Below, one piece after another: positions 26,797-36,480 of a stretch of DNA of 64,000 bases. The translations under genes and the position numbers were made by a program. This stretch comes from JAAYOS01 sp050950785 (GTDB taxonomy: Bacteria > Bacillota > Clostridia > Oscillospirales > JAAYOS01): NCBI GenBank assembly GCA_050950785.1, contig JBMNIG010000007.1:62001-126000 (forward strand). Reading direction: 5' to 3'. The notes under the pieces are model-generated. The model worked only from the letters and a program-made list of their open reading frames with translations, did no database searches and was not told the origin of the DNA. Position 1 is the stretch's first letter, and each line of letters starts with the position of its first letter.

Positions 26797-26957
26797 GGCA
26801 AAACTGCTGAAACTAATAAAATGGTGGTATCTTCTGAGTAACCGGAGTGATTGTTATAACTTGATGTACTCAGGTGCTGTTATAAGTCCGTTCTATTGGC
26901 AACTTAAACAACGGTATAAGAAATGAGAAGGGGCTATCTTACTAAGAACTAAAAGTT

Positions 26958-26992
26958 GAACCGCTCCCTGTCTACTTGATAGGGGGCGGCTC
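26958..26992 (-). terminator. Hairpin downstream of the histidine kinase gene
   Basis: GAACCGCTCCCT (26958-26969) pairs imperfectly with AGGGGGCGGCTC (26981-26992). On the minus strand the stem is followed by a T-containing run, and it lies after the kinase stop codon. Confidence 0.55.
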
Positions 26993-27066
26993 ATTAAATA
27001 GTTCGAAGTGAGGCAGCCCCATTTTACGCGGGGGAGTAAAAGCTGCATGCATGATGTGTGAGAGAA

Positions 27067-29376
27067 CTAACTCTTGTCATCCAGTTCAACAGTATCGGGT
27101 TCTGATGCTGGTGGTGAAATGGGTGACATTTCTGAATTTACATGAGGTTCAGCGTCAACAACTGTTTCATGGTTTACATCAGTATCATTATCATCATCAG
27201 CAATAGTTTTGGAGCCATCATTTACATCATCAGGCTTAGTATCAGCTTCAATATCAATGGTTGGGTCAATACGTACATCTTCGGTTTCAATAACAGTATC
27301 ATCATCGGTAGCAGTATGAACATCATCAGCAGCACCCATTGGGTTAGGTTCCAGAGGAAAAGCAAGACGAACCTTAAAATCATCATAATCGATGGTTATC
27401 CTAAAGCTTCCTCCGCATGCCTCTGTGAAGGTCTTGGCTATGGACAGACCTAGCCCGGAACCCTTTCCACTTCGGGATATATCACCGCGAACAAAGCGTT
27501 CTACGATTTCATCAGGTGAAAAATCAAACTCAAGATTTGATGTGTTCTTGATTTCGACTTTTGCCAGCTCCTTTTCCGACCACAAGCGTATATGGACTCG
27601 GGAACCGTCCAGGGAGTAGCATAGAGCATTGTCGATGAGGTTCTGCAGGACTCTATAGAGCCTTTGACAGTCGCTACGGATAAAGAGAGGATCATCAACG
27701 TGATGGACCCGAAAGGTCAGACCGGATGCGTCAACTCTCTCTTGCATATCGGCAAGTGTCTGATCCACGAGCCTCCCCAAATCCAGAAGCTCCATTTCCA
27801 CATCAAGGTTGCCGCTACTGGCTTTGGACACAGCGAAAATATCCTGTATCATAGTTTTCAGCCTGTCTGCCTTTTCTGAAAGGATCTCGGTATACTCAAC
27901 TGCCTGTTCAGGTAAATTTTCTTTCTTTAGCAGATCGATATAGCTGATTATTGAGGTCAAAGGCGTTTTGAGATCATGGGAGACATTGGTGATAAGGTCC
28001 ACCTTAAGGCGTTCTGAGGCGAGTTGTTCTTCCAGTGCCTTTGACATGCCGGTTTGGATACTGTTAAGGTCATGTGCGTATTCATACAGATCGGAATTAT
28101 CTCTTAGTTCTAACCGAGTTGTTAAGTCACCGGACTTAATACGGTTGATTTGTGAGATCAGCTTGCCGGTGTCAGAGATAAACCTATGATATAAAATCGT
28201 TGCCACAACAAAAAGCATTACACCAATCAGAAAAAAGAGGGTTGACGCAAAACCTGAATCAAATGAAACCGCAAATAAGAAAATCAATACAAGTTCGACT
28301 ACTATCAAGAGCCAGAAGCCTACAATCATACGGCGCACAAACGGTAGGCGCTTTGAGAGACGTTGAATCGCTCTGATCAGTGCACGAATACTGTTTTGCT
28401 TAAAGAACTCAGATTTGTTATATTGCAAATCTTTGATAATAAGATAGAAAAACCAGAAACATAAGATCAAGATCGCAAAAACCAATGCGAGGTCAGAGTA
28501 AGAAAAGCGGCCACAGTAGTAGAGTATCTCTTTGCACAAGACAACAACTACAAAAGCCACAAGTGCAATAAAAACAAGTTTGACTTCAAACCAAATCCGG
28601 GATACAAACCTCGCACACTTTTTGAAAAATGAGCGCTTATCTTCCCGTTTTACAGATGAATATATGATCAGTAGAACCGCGGTGATAAAAGATATCGATA
28701 CAACTATTGCGCCAATTCGTGTCCACAGACGGACTTGCTTAAGTAAATAGTGGATGGAGTGGGTGAAATTTTCCGGTTCAGAACGTACTGCGTAAACTAT
28801 GGATACGTCGCTGCTGTCTTGATACTCATCTTTAAAGTTATCAAAGTTGCGTTTTATTTGAGCATAACTATTATCAAGTGATACTTCAAATCCGGATATG
28901 TCACCTGAAAGATACTTCTTGATTACATCATCACTTTGTGAACTGTAGAGGGATAGCGAACCTTTTTCAATCAGTATGAGATAGTTATATTGATATTCAC
29001 TGCCGTAATCGGGCTCATAGTCCGGCAGTGTATCATATACAACAACACCATCTTTATTTTTCACATGGCAAGCAATGTTTGTGAGTTCAACTTCCAATTG
29101 TCCGTATGGGTTTGGACTAACGGGCTTTGTGTTTTTAGAAAGACGCTGCAGATAGGATATGTGTTCAGCGACTACGGACTTGAACAGGATCGTGTCCTGT
29201 AAATTTGCACGCACAGCCAGATCGAAGTATTCATCTATATATTGAAGCTGGGCATCCGGTGCATTTATGAGGATGACCAGTCCGGCTGCACACATTGCAA
29301 AAATGATGTTTAAGCCAATAAAAAAGCAAATCCATGCCCGAAACCCATGTAGGGGCTTGTTGACAATCGTATTCAT
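27067..29376 (-). CDS. Sensor histidine kinase with multiple membrane helices and acidic C-terminal tail
   Basis: 769 residues. An N-terminal helix (about 14-36) and an extracellular domain are followed by several further helices (LIKDLQYNK loop between them) and a HAMP-like segment (ISQINRIKSGDLTTRLELRD). The phospho-acceptor is H467 in NVSHDLKTPLTS. The ATPase domain has LQNLIDNALCYS (N box) and RSGKGSGLGLSIAKTFTEACGG (G boxes). The last ~95 residues after the catalytic domain are a D/T/E-rich low-complexity tail, unusual for this class. Its regulator is encoded 21 bp upstream. Confidence 0.92.
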   Translation of the reverse strand: MNTIVNKPLHGFRAWICFFIGLNIIFAMCAAGLVILINAPDAQLQYIDEYFDLAVRANLQDTILFKSVVAEHISYLQRLSKNTKPVSPNPYGQLEVELTNIACHVKNKDGVVVYDTLPDYEPDYGSEYQYNYLILIEKGSLSLYSSQSDDVIKKYLSGDISGFEVSLDNSYAQIKRNFDNFKDEYQDSSDVSIVYAVRSEPENFTHSIHYLLKQVRLWTRIGAIVVSISFITAVLLIIYSSVKREDKRSFFKKCARFVSRIWFEVKLVFIALVAFVVVVLCKEILYYCGRFSYSDLALVFAILILCFWFFYLIIKDLQYNKSEFFKQNSIRALIRAIQRLSKRLPFVRRMIVGFWLLIVVELVLIFLFAVSFDSGFASTLFFLIGVMLFVVATILYHRFISDTGKLISQINRIKSGDLTTRLELRDNSDLYEYAHDLNSIQTGMSKALEEQLASERLKVDLITNVSHDLKTPLTSIISYIDLLKKENLPEQAVEYTEILSEKADRLKTMIQDIFAVSKASSGNLDVEMELLDLGRLVDQTLADMQERVDASGLTFRVHHVDDPLFIRSDCQRLYRVLQNLIDNALCYSLDGSRVHIRLWSEKELAKVEIKNTSNLEFDFSPDEIVERFVRGDISRSGKGSGLGLSIAKTFTEACGGSFRITIDYDDFKVRLAFPLEPNPMGAADDVHTATDDDTVIETEDVRIDPTIDIEADTKPDDVNDGSKTIADDDNDTDVNHETVVDAEPHVNSEMSPISPPASEPDTVELDDKS

Positions 29377-29397
29377 GGGATCATCACCTCATCTCAC

Positions 29398-30132
29398 TCA
29401 TTTGGATGTATGGTTGTGCTTCTCGATCTTATATCCAATGCCCCATACAACCTTCAAATATTTCGGATCACTTGGATTGATCTCGATTTTTTCCCGGATT
29501 CGACGTATATGTACCATCACAGTGTTCTCAACGTTATACGCAGGCTCACTCCAGATACGTTCATATATCTCTTCGGCAGGATAAACTCTGCCCGCATTTC
29601 TCAAAAGCAATTCAAAGATTTTGTACTCGGTAGCTGTAAGATGTACAGGTTCACCATAAGCATACGCCTGACGTTTCATAACATACAATTCAAGGTCACC
29701 TAAGCGGATCATTTCGTCACTACGGGATGAATTAATATCTCCAAGGCGCATATACCGACGAAGTTGCGCCCTGACTCTTGCGATCAGCTCATCAGGATTA
29801 TACGGCTTTGTGACATAATCATCAGCACCAATGGAAAGTCCGAGAATCTTATCGGTGTCTTCACTTTTTGCAGACAACAAGATCACAGGGATATTATTTC
29901 TTTCCCTGATTTTCATCAATGCGGACAGGCCGTCAAGCTTTGGCATCATAATATCAAGGATAATCAGATTGACCCCGTTTTCAGAAGCGAGTTGGAGGGC
30001 TTTCTCGCCGTCAAAAGCAGATAATACACGGTAACCTTCACGCTCTAGATTGATGGAGATTGCTCTAACGATTTCTTTGTCATCATCCACCACAAGTACT
30101 AAAGGCTTACGGTTGTTAATCTCATTGCTCAT
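29398..30132 (-). CDS. OmpR/PhoB-type response regulator
   Basis: 244 residues from ATG 30132, with AGGTG 6 nt upstream; an in-frame ATG three codons earlier lacks a site. The receiver domain carries VVDDDKEI (acidic pocket), the phospho-acceptor D in LIILDIMMPK, and the lysine in DDYVTKPYNPDEL. The C-terminal winged helix has LTATEYKIFELLLRNAGRVYPAEEIYERIW and MVHIRRIREKIE. It is the first gene of the operon with the kinase at 27067. Confidence 0.95.
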   Translation of the reverse strand: MSNEINNRKPLVLVVDDDKEIVRAISINLEREGYRVLSAFDGEKALQLASENGVNLIILDIMMPKLDGLSALMKIRERNNIPVILLSAKSEDTDKILGLSIGADDYVTKPYNPDELIARVRAQLRRYMRLGDINSSRSDEMIRLGDLELYVMKRQAYAYGEPVHLTATEYKIFELLLRNAGRVYPAEEIYERIWSEPAYNVENTVMVHIRRIREKIEINPSDPKYLKVVWGIGYKIEKHNHTSK

Positions 30133-30504
30133 AATATTCACCTAACTTAATACTTATCGTTATCACCCCGTGTAAACCATTTTATCACATCCTTGGCCGG
30201 CACGAAATGATAATACACTGTAGTTCTTACAAACAGGTGTACAAGATTCTTAAAAATATCTTAAGAATCCGAGAGGGGGCGGTTCTTTTCTCTTGAATTT
30301 GTCTAACTCAAGGACACAACGCCGGTTCTGTTGTCTGTTATTGCGTACCGTGAAGGGTTTTCCTTTGCACTAGCGAAAACGCTCTGTCGATTTACCGACA
30401 AAGCGTTTATGCTGAAATCCCCAAAATACTTAGGCAAGGTAATGCTAATGTACTACAAAGGGCTCTAGCCGAAAGCCCATAACTTTAGTTAGTGGGATGT
30501 GTCT
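30133..30504. other. Intergenic region with a stem-loop
   Basis: No gene is visible in these 372 bp. A 13-nt imperfect stem (30377-30389 with 30396-30408) lies between the two-component operon promoter region and the end of the degV-type operon; it may terminate the latter. Confidence 0.4.
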
Positions 30505-31365
30505 TTATTTGTTTTTTCCTTGAAAGAAGAGGGCTACCGCACCGGGGCCAACATGTGAACCGGTGACCGGTTCGTAACATGCGCTCAGGCATTCTCCTTG
30601 AAAGCCCACTTCGCGCAGCCTGCTTATCAAATAATCTGCGTCAGACTCACAGTCTGCATGTGCAATCGCAATGTCCTCTTTTTTATCCAGGACCAGCTGA
30701 TCATACTTTTCAGCCAAGGAATTCAAGGCTTGTTTTCTTCCCCGTACTTTGCCACACATAATGATTTTGCCATTCTCATCGCCCGTTAGGAGTGGCTTGA
30801 TATTCAAAATCGTACCGACAAGGGCAACGGCACTTGAAATCCTGCCGCCGCGCTTCAGGTATTCTAGATTGTCTACTGTAAAATACTGACACATGGTACT
30901 TTTTCTTTGCAATATACGCTTTTCTATTTCGGCAAATGTTTTTTCTTGTGAAATAAGTTTGGCGGCTTCTAATACCAACAACCCTTCGCCAAGAGAGGCG
31001 GCACAGGTGTCGATTGCAGAAATGTTCGCATTAGGATACTTTTCACGTAGCTCTTTCACAGCAATTGATGCTGCGTTTGCGGTTCCGCTTATTCCGCCGG
31101 ACATTCCAATGTATAAAACATCGTGACCAAGTTCAAGACTCTCCGTGAAAAAGTCTATGAATGTCCCGACCCCGATCATTGAGGTCCTGACCTTTGCACC
31201 GTTTCGCATCGCATCGTAAAAGGCTTTTCCGTCAAAGTCTGTTTTGTCGGAATACGTGACCTCTATGCTATTGACACTATATGAAAAAGGCACTACGGTG
31301 ATATTATGCTGCAGAGTCAAACTGAGGGGCAGGTTTGCTGATGTATCTGTGTATAGTTTGATCAT
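30505..31365 (-). CDS. DegV-family fatty-acid-binding protein
   Basis: 286 residues from ATG 31365 (AAGGAAGG upstream). DegV marks are IKLYTDTSANLP at the start, VRTSMIGVGTFIDFF, the LYIGMSGGISGTANAA ligand loop, and GSHVGPGAVALFF at the end. Family members bind fatty acids (FakB type) and hand them to the FakA kinase. Its ATG overlaps the stop of the upstream paralogue (ATGA), so the pair is co-translated. Confidence 0.92.
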   Translation of the reverse strand: MIKLYTDTSANLPLSLTLQHNITVVPFSYSVNSIEVTYSDKTDFDGKAFYDAMRNGAKVRTSMIGVGTFIDFFTESLELGHDVLYIGMSGGISGTANAASIAVKELREKYPNANISAIDTCAASLGEGLLVLEAAKLISQEKTFAEIEKRILQRKSTMCQYFTVDNLEYLKRGGRISSAVALVGTILNIKPLLTGDENGKIIMCGKVRGRKQALNSLAEKYDQLVLDKKEDIAIAHADCESDADYLISRLREVGFQGECLSACYEPVTGSHVGPGAVALFFQGKNK

Positions 31366-32252
31366 ATTACCTTCCTTGAATCTCCCCAAAAGAACAGGGC
31401 AACGGTACCCGGACCGGTGTGGCTGCCGATCGTAGTTCCGATATAGTTTATTTTAACTTCTCCGTTGAGCTTTTTGAAACGCTCCTCAATTAATGATGCC
31501 ACCGCTTTAGCGTCTTCTATACATGCGGAATGAGAAATAAAGCACTTGCCGGAGTACTCAAGGCCGTTTTCCGCGTGCTGTTCCATTCGCCTTACGATTT
31601 CCGAAATGACTTTTCTTTTCGAGCGAATTTTGGCTCTGGGTATCAATCTGCCATTCTCATCTACATTTAGAAGAGGGCAAATCCCAAGCATTTGTCCAAT
31701 GGTGCCGGAAACCTTCGATACGCGTCCGCCCTTGATATAGAATTTCAGATCAGTTGAAAAGAACCAGTGGTGTAGATTAAGCTTGTGTTCTTCTATCCAG
31801 TCACGCAGCTCTTCAATCGACATACCGCTATCCCGAAGATCGGCAATGCGATCCATCAGTAATCCATATCCTGAGGATGCGCCCAGTGAATCGATCACAA
31901 CTATTTTTCTGTCCGGATATCGTTCCTGCGCGATCCTGCTAGCATTTACTGCAGAATTATAAGAGCCGGACAAACCACTGGATAGGCATATGTGAAGGAT
32001 ATCCTTTCCTTCCTCCAAAAATTTTGAAAAGTAATCAAGATATTCTGAAACATTTATCTGACTGGTAGAAGTATCAGCACCGTTTTCCATAGCACTGTAA
32101 AACTCCTCAAACGGGATGGATTGCCCGAGGTCGTCTTGATAATCTTTCCCGTCCAACCTAAAATGGAAGCAGATATATTTGATATTTCTCTGCTGTAGAT
32201 GTTCCTTTGATAAATCTGCAGTTGAGCTGCAGCTTACTATATAGTTTGCCAA
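31362..32252 (-). CDS. DegV-family fatty-acid-binding protein
   Basis: About 296 residues from TTG 32252, supported by AAAGGAGTGA just upstream; the longer frame to 32291 has no such site. It has the domain pattern YIVSCSSTADL, TSQINVSEYLDYF, LHICLSSGLSGSYNSA, GSHTGPGTVALFF. It is a paralogue of the next gene; two FakB-like proteins with different acyl preference are common in Bacillota. No fakA is present in the window. Confidence 0.92.
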   Translation of the reverse strand: MANYIVSCSSTADLSKEHLQQRNIKYICFHFRLDGKDYQDDLGQSIPFEEFYSAMENGADTSTSQINVSEYLDYFSKFLEEGKDILHICLSSGLSGSYNSAVNASRIAQERYPDRKIVVIDSLGASSGYGLLMDRIADLRDSGMSIEELRDWIEEHKLNLHHWFFSTDLKFYIKGGRVSKVSGTIGQMLGICPLLNVDENGRLIPRAKIRSKRKVISEIVRRMEQHAENGLEYSGKCFISHSACIEDAKAVASLIEERFKKLNGEVKINYIGTTIGSHTGPGTVALFFWGDSRKVI

Positions 32253-32365
32253 AAAAATCACTCCTTTTGCGTACTGGCTGAGTATTGACAAGAAAATGGT
32301 ATATCATCGGCGCTAAAAACCCAACCTACTCCTCGGTTTTGCGGCTCTACTATTCGTGCAAAAAA

Positions 32366-32393
32366 AGTAGAGTCCGCAAATACGGACTCTACT
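32366..32393 (-). terminator. Intrinsic terminator of the XRE regulator gene
   Basis: Perfect 11-bp stem (AGTAGAGTCCG, 32366-32376, with 32383-32393). On the minus strand it is followed by six T, just after the gene's stop codon. Confidence 0.88.
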
Positions 32394-32407
32394 GTCTGTA
32401 GAAATGC

Positions 32408-32986
32408 CTATTTTTTCTTTTTATGGAGCCTTGAGCAGAGGTAAACGACGATTTCAGCCGGAATTATCAAAATATAGATCTGCCACCAGTTGTATCGGAA
32501 AAAGGAAAAATAAACTGTTGCGATTATACTGATAACAAGTGCCGCTATTATGAAGTAATTATATTTCCCTTTCTGCCAGATTGAATTTAGTACGAGCAGT
32601 GTCACAAGAGAGACGGGGATCGCAAATATAAATATGAGCCAAAGGATATCACCCAGTAGCCAAAATATAATAAAAAGCAAGAGTGCTAAAGTCCATATAC
32701 CAACAATGGCGATGGTAGTAATCGTTTGTGTCCGGTGGCGGTGATACTCATTTATGACAACCGGCTTCCAGTTATCGTGTGAGGTAAGCAGATAATCAAC
32801 CGTAACACCAAAGATTTCGCTTATTTGCTTGAGGACATAAGCATCGGGGATTGCCTCGGCTCGTTCCCATTTGGACACGGACTTGTCGGAATAGTTCAGT
32901 TTTTCCGCCAATTCCAACTGTGTCATTCCCGCTTTTGTGCGCAAGTCAATAATATTGCTGGCCGTAATTATTTTTAGATCATCCAA
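32408..32986 (-). CDS. XRE-family regulator with C-terminal membrane helices
   Basis: 192 residues. The helix-turn-helix (about 10-65) reads IIDLRTKAGMTQLELAEKLNYSDKSVSKWERAEAIPDAYVLKQISEIFGV. About four hydrophobic helices fill the C-terminal half (TTIAIVGIWTLALLLFIIFWLLG and following), so it is a membrane-tethered DNA-binding protein. Such proteins often sense envelope state; the target is unknown. It is monocistronic with its own terminator. Confidence 0.88.
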   Translation of the reverse strand: MDDLKIITASNIIDLRTKAGMTQLELAEKLNYSDKSVSKWERAEAIPDAYVLKQISEIFGVTVDYLLTSHDNWKPVVINEYHRHRTQTITTIAIVGIWTLALLLFIIFWLLGDILWLIFIFAIPVSLVTLLVLNSIWQKGKYNYFIIAALVISIIATVYFSFFRYNWWQIYILIIPAEIVVYLCSRLHKKKK

Positions 32987-33314
32987 TTTTGCACCGCCTT
33001 TCCAGGGATATGGACAAGTTGCATAATAGCATATCTTTGCTGGATTTTCAAGGCGTACGAATTCTTAGAAAAATCTAATGAAGGCAATAACCTTGCCTAT
33101 GTCTTTGGGTTCAATCCAGAACAGAGAAACCGTCCCCGTGAGCGAAATAAATAGGTAGCTTAAGGTATCCTAATTTGGGAGAACCTTATCTCCAGCAAAT
33201 TGAAGTTGTCAATGTTGTTAAAATTTCGGAGCAAATTATTCTAGAGAACCATGGTAGTTCTAAGTTTGTGAGTCGAGCAACCATAAATAGTATCTGTATT
33301 TTGTAATAAAATGA
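32987..33314. other. Intergenic region without recognisable gene
   Basis: The region holds the upstream sequence of the XRE gene and a stretch with several short broken frames. I cannot identify a gene or element in it. Confidence 0.4.
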
Positions 33315-33367
33315 ACATAAAGGCGATAATCAGTCTTAAATAGAATTACTGATTTCGCCTTTTATGT
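33315..33367. terminator. Long hairpin downstream of binding-protein gene
   Basis: ACATAAAGGCGATAATCAGT (33315-33334) pairs with 33348-33367, an almost perfect 20-bp stem with a 13-nt loop, placed 32 bp after the stop of the gene at 33399. A T-rich run flanks it on the plus side. Confidence 0.65.
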
Positions 33368-33398
33368 TTTTTAGTAGATGAATCTCTGATTCATTACA

Positions 33399-35057
33399 TT
33401 ATCTTTCGTTGTAACGATCAAGTGCTGCTTGTTGATATGCAATCATCTCTTCGAGATCCATAGTATAGAGCTGCTCTATGAACGCGTCATACTCATCCAT
33501 GCTTTTTTGTCCAGTTATGAACTTTACAACATTTTCTGCTACAAATGTATCAATATCAGTTGCTATGGCTGAGTAGGCGCTACTTTCTTCCGCGGTTAGA
33601 CTTACCATGCTTGGCATCGTACGTTGTTCAGTGTAGTTTGCGTCCCATGTTTTATTAGCTTCGGCAGCTTCCGGCTTTAATATCGGTAGTATTTGGTGTG
33701 ACCAATCATATATCTGCACGACACTAACAGGTAGCCTGATTTGATTGACCGCATCCATCGCGATAAAGCCTTCTGGGACGTTAGTTATTAGGTCCATGTT
33801 ATATTGTGGCTTGCCGTTTTCATCGATGTAGTGGTTTTCTTCAGTACCGTAGTTTGCAAGAAGAAAACCCTCGTCTGTGTACATATAGTTGTACCAACGG
33901 GCAAGAATATCAGGCTGTTCACAGTCTACAGTAATAGTACCAACCGAGTTACGTATTTTGCTTACATCGTGCGCACTATGGTCACGAACAAGCCTTTGCT
34001 GTCCTTCTGTAAGAACAGGAACATTGACTGGCCGCAGCTTGTAATTTGGGTTTTCGGCAGAAGCATACAGACCCTCGAAGGCACCGTAGAAGGCATCAAA
34101 ATATACATAATCGTCCGATGTGACGCTTGTTACATAGTCGGAATGATACCACATCGTATTTTTTGAGATGAAATCGCGATCGATAAGCCCTTCAGAGTAC
34201 CACTGTCTCATCAAAGTAACGTATTCCTTAAACTCGGGCTGAACGATGCCATACTTCACGGTATTGTCGACAACATAGAATTTGGGCTCGATATTCCACG
34301 CTGCAAGGATAAACTGCTGAAGGCCTTGCTGGTTGAAAAGAAGAGGACCTTTTGTCAGATTATACTGCTCTTTCATAAGCATGAGATAGTCGTGCAAGTC
34401 TTCAAGAGTGACAGGATCCGGGAGTCCAAACTTGTCATACATGTCAGCTCGAATTACCGGGCCGATCCATGAGCCTTCTTTCTCTTTCATTATTGCATAG
34501 AATCCGGGCATATAACCACTGTCAGTAACGAAACCTTTTCTGAACTCTTCATCGCTATTGTAATAGCTATAATAATCCGGACAGTATTGTTCAACCAGAT
34601 CCTTGATGTCGATGATTATCTCATTTTCTATGTATGAATCCAATCCACCTGAATAATAGCCAATGTTGGTTTGAAATGAATCCGGATAGTCTTCGGATGC
34701 AATGACCAATGAGAAGCTTGCCATGGCATCACCAGTATCAGCGGGCAGCATCCATTCTATGTGGACATTAGTTCTTTTCTCAAGCTCAGCGTATGCAGGA
34801 TAATCATTCAAAGAAGTGTATCCGTATTTGTTTGCCGAGTTAAATCCTATTGTCCACACTTCAAATGTGGTTTTTTCGCCTGGAAGTGGATAGCTAAGGG
34901 TGTCACCATCATTGTCATTTCCATCTGGAGTTTTCACCTCGTTTGACGTTGTGGGAGGGGTAGCTGTTGGCTCTGTTCTGTTGTTTGAACAAGCTGAAAA
35001 AAGCGCAAACAACAAGAGAAACGCTAGCAGAAATGACATTGTACGAATATGTTTCAT
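33399..35057 (-). CDS. LplA-type extracellular sugar-binding lipoprotein
   Basis: 552 residues. The signal ends in the lipobox LFSAC (cysteine about 23) and a linker rich in T, P and N. The body has the LplA/aldouronate-type pattern YAELEKRTNVHIEWMLPA, FSLVIASEDYPDSFQ, NLTKGPLLFNQQG and the closing EQLYTMDLEEMIAYQQAALDRYNER. These proteins feed oligosaccharides to LplB/YtcP-type permeases, none of which is nearby. It is divergent from the AraC-type regulator at 35282, which is a likely controller. Confidence 0.9.
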   Translation of the reverse strand: MKHIRTMSFLLAFLLLFALFSACSNNRTEPTATPPTTSNEVKTPDGNDNDGDTLSYPLPGEKTTFEVWTIGFNSANKYGYTSLNDYPAYAELEKRTNVHIEWMLPADTGDAMASFSLVIASEDYPDSFQTNIGYYSGGLDSYIENEIIIDIKDLVEQYCPDYYSYYNSDEEFRKGFVTDSGYMPGFYAIMKEKEGSWIGPVIRADMYDKFGLPDPVTLEDLHDYLMLMKEQYNLTKGPLLFNQQGLQQFILAAWNIEPKFYVVDNTVKYGIVQPEFKEYVTLMRQWYSEGLIDRDFISKNTMWYHSDYVTSVTSDDYVYFDAFYGAFEGLYASAENPNYKLRPVNVPVLTEGQQRLVRDHSAHDVSKIRNSVGTITVDCEQPDILARWYNYMYTDEGFLLANYGTEENHYIDENGKPQYNMDLITNVPEGFIAMDAVNQIRLPVSVVQIYDWSHQILPILKPEAAEANKTWDANYTEQRTMPSMVSLTAEESSAYSAIATDIDTFVAENVVKFITGQKSMDEYDAFIEQLYTMDLEEMIAYQQAALDRYNER

Positions 35058-35281
35058 TGTTTCCTCCTAAAAATAAGGTTATTTAGTATCTGTGCATTAT
35101 ACGTGTTTGACAAACATTAATGCTAAGGATACTATAACGGTAGTATAATGTGCTAAAATCAATAATAATATATCGAAAACGTATATACTAAATTATAGAT
35201 ACGACCAATCCGTACAAATCAGGTTAAATGCATTATTTTATACATCCACATAACGATGCTATATTTGGGGAGGAAGGTCGA

Positions 35282-36301
35282 ATGAACCAAGTAGATATTA
35301 AGGTTGCCATGGAGGAGCGGTACAGCGACAGCGACATAACCAGACAAAACAGCATAATTGTTCCTATACATGTCTTATATGATACTTATAATAACGGAGA
35401 GCAAAGTCATACAATATATTTTCCCGGAGGAAACATTCAGGGCAGTCATGTTATAGTTCCCAAAATGCATTATCATGACTACATAGAGTTCATGTTTATA
35501 CTTGATGGTGAAATAATTCAAAAAATAGAAAGCAGCTCATATCGATACCAGAAAGGTGACATATGTCTGCTCAATCGAAGTGTGCGTCATTGTGAGATGG
35601 TCAATGAAAGCACAAACTGCAAGGTTGCGTATCTTTGCGTAAGCTGTGATTATCTGAGGGCTGTATTTAAGAACAACATTCTGTATGATTGGGGTCAAAA
35701 ACATGACTACGTTGGCGGCGAACTCTATCGTTTTCTTCAGTTAAGCGTAAATGAGCAGGAAAATCCCCGCCGAGAGTATTATGACATAACCCCTACTATA
35801 ATATCGGAATCTTACCCTAAGGTAATGCAAATTCTTGAAAGCATCTCAGATGAATTGAGCAATCAGATTTCAGGTAGCAATCAATGGGTGCAGAGTGGGA
35901 TTCTACGGCTCATTTATCTTATGGAACTGCCCCAAAACTATCATATATCGCACAGGCAACTGGATTCAAGTACTGAGGATTTTATACTGTCACGGGTTAT
36001 AAATTATCTTTCTGAAAGACATGGAAGAGTAAGCTGGGAGGAGATTTCACAGCGAATGAATTACAGTGCATCCTATGTAAACCAGATTGTAAAAAAACAT
36101 ACGGGCAAGAGCATGCTCCAGTTAGGTAAGGAATATTGTCTTGAAGAGGCAAAACGCCTACTTCGAGAAACTGATATGAGTATTCTCGGTATTATTAGTA
36201 AGTTGGAATATAAAAACAGCTCATACTTCTATAAGTTGTTTTTTGAGCAAACAGGAATGTCCCCACGAGAATATAGGGAGGCTCATAGTGTTTGCGACTA
36301 A
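35282..36301 (+). CDS. AraC-family transcriptional regulator with cupin domain
   Basis: About 339 residues from ATG 35282, after GGGAGGAAGG; the longer frame starting at 35228 lacks a site. N-terminal cupin (MHYHDYIEFMFILDGEIIQKIESSSYRYQKGDICLLNRSVRH) and C-terminal double helix-turn-helix (VSWEEISQRMNYSASYVNQIVKKHTGKSMLQ, SILGIISKLEYKNSSYFYKLFFEQTGMSPREYR). It lies between the divergent binding-protein gene and GH2 and probably regulates one or both in response to a sugar. Confidence 0.92.
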   Translation: MNQVDIKVAMEERYSDSDITRQNSIIVPIHVLYDTYNNGEQSHTIYFPGGNIQGSHVIVPKMHYHDYIEFMFILDGEIIQKIESSSYRYQKGDICLLNRSVRHCEMVNESTNCKVAYLCVSCDYLRAVFKNNILYDWGQKHDYVGGELYRFLQLSVNEQENPRREYYDITPTIISESYPKVMQILESISDELSNQISGSNQWVQSGILRLIYLMELPQNYHISHRQLDSSTEDFILSRVINYLSERHGRVSWEEISQRMNYSASYVNQIVKKHTGKSMLQLGKEYCLEEAKRLLRETDMSILGIISKLEYKNSSYFYKLFFEQTGMSPREYREAHSVCD

Positions 36302-36480
36302 ATGAAAATTATCTTCGTAAAAGACTTGATTTAGTTAGACAATCTATGTTTTGGGCCTTGCCAAGCAAAGCACTATTATCTATTGTATAATTTGCAGAAT
36401 AATAATTCATAGAATAAGTGTAATGTTCCTTACATCTGTGAATTGCTAATGACAGCTTTGATTTATAAGGGGGATAATCA

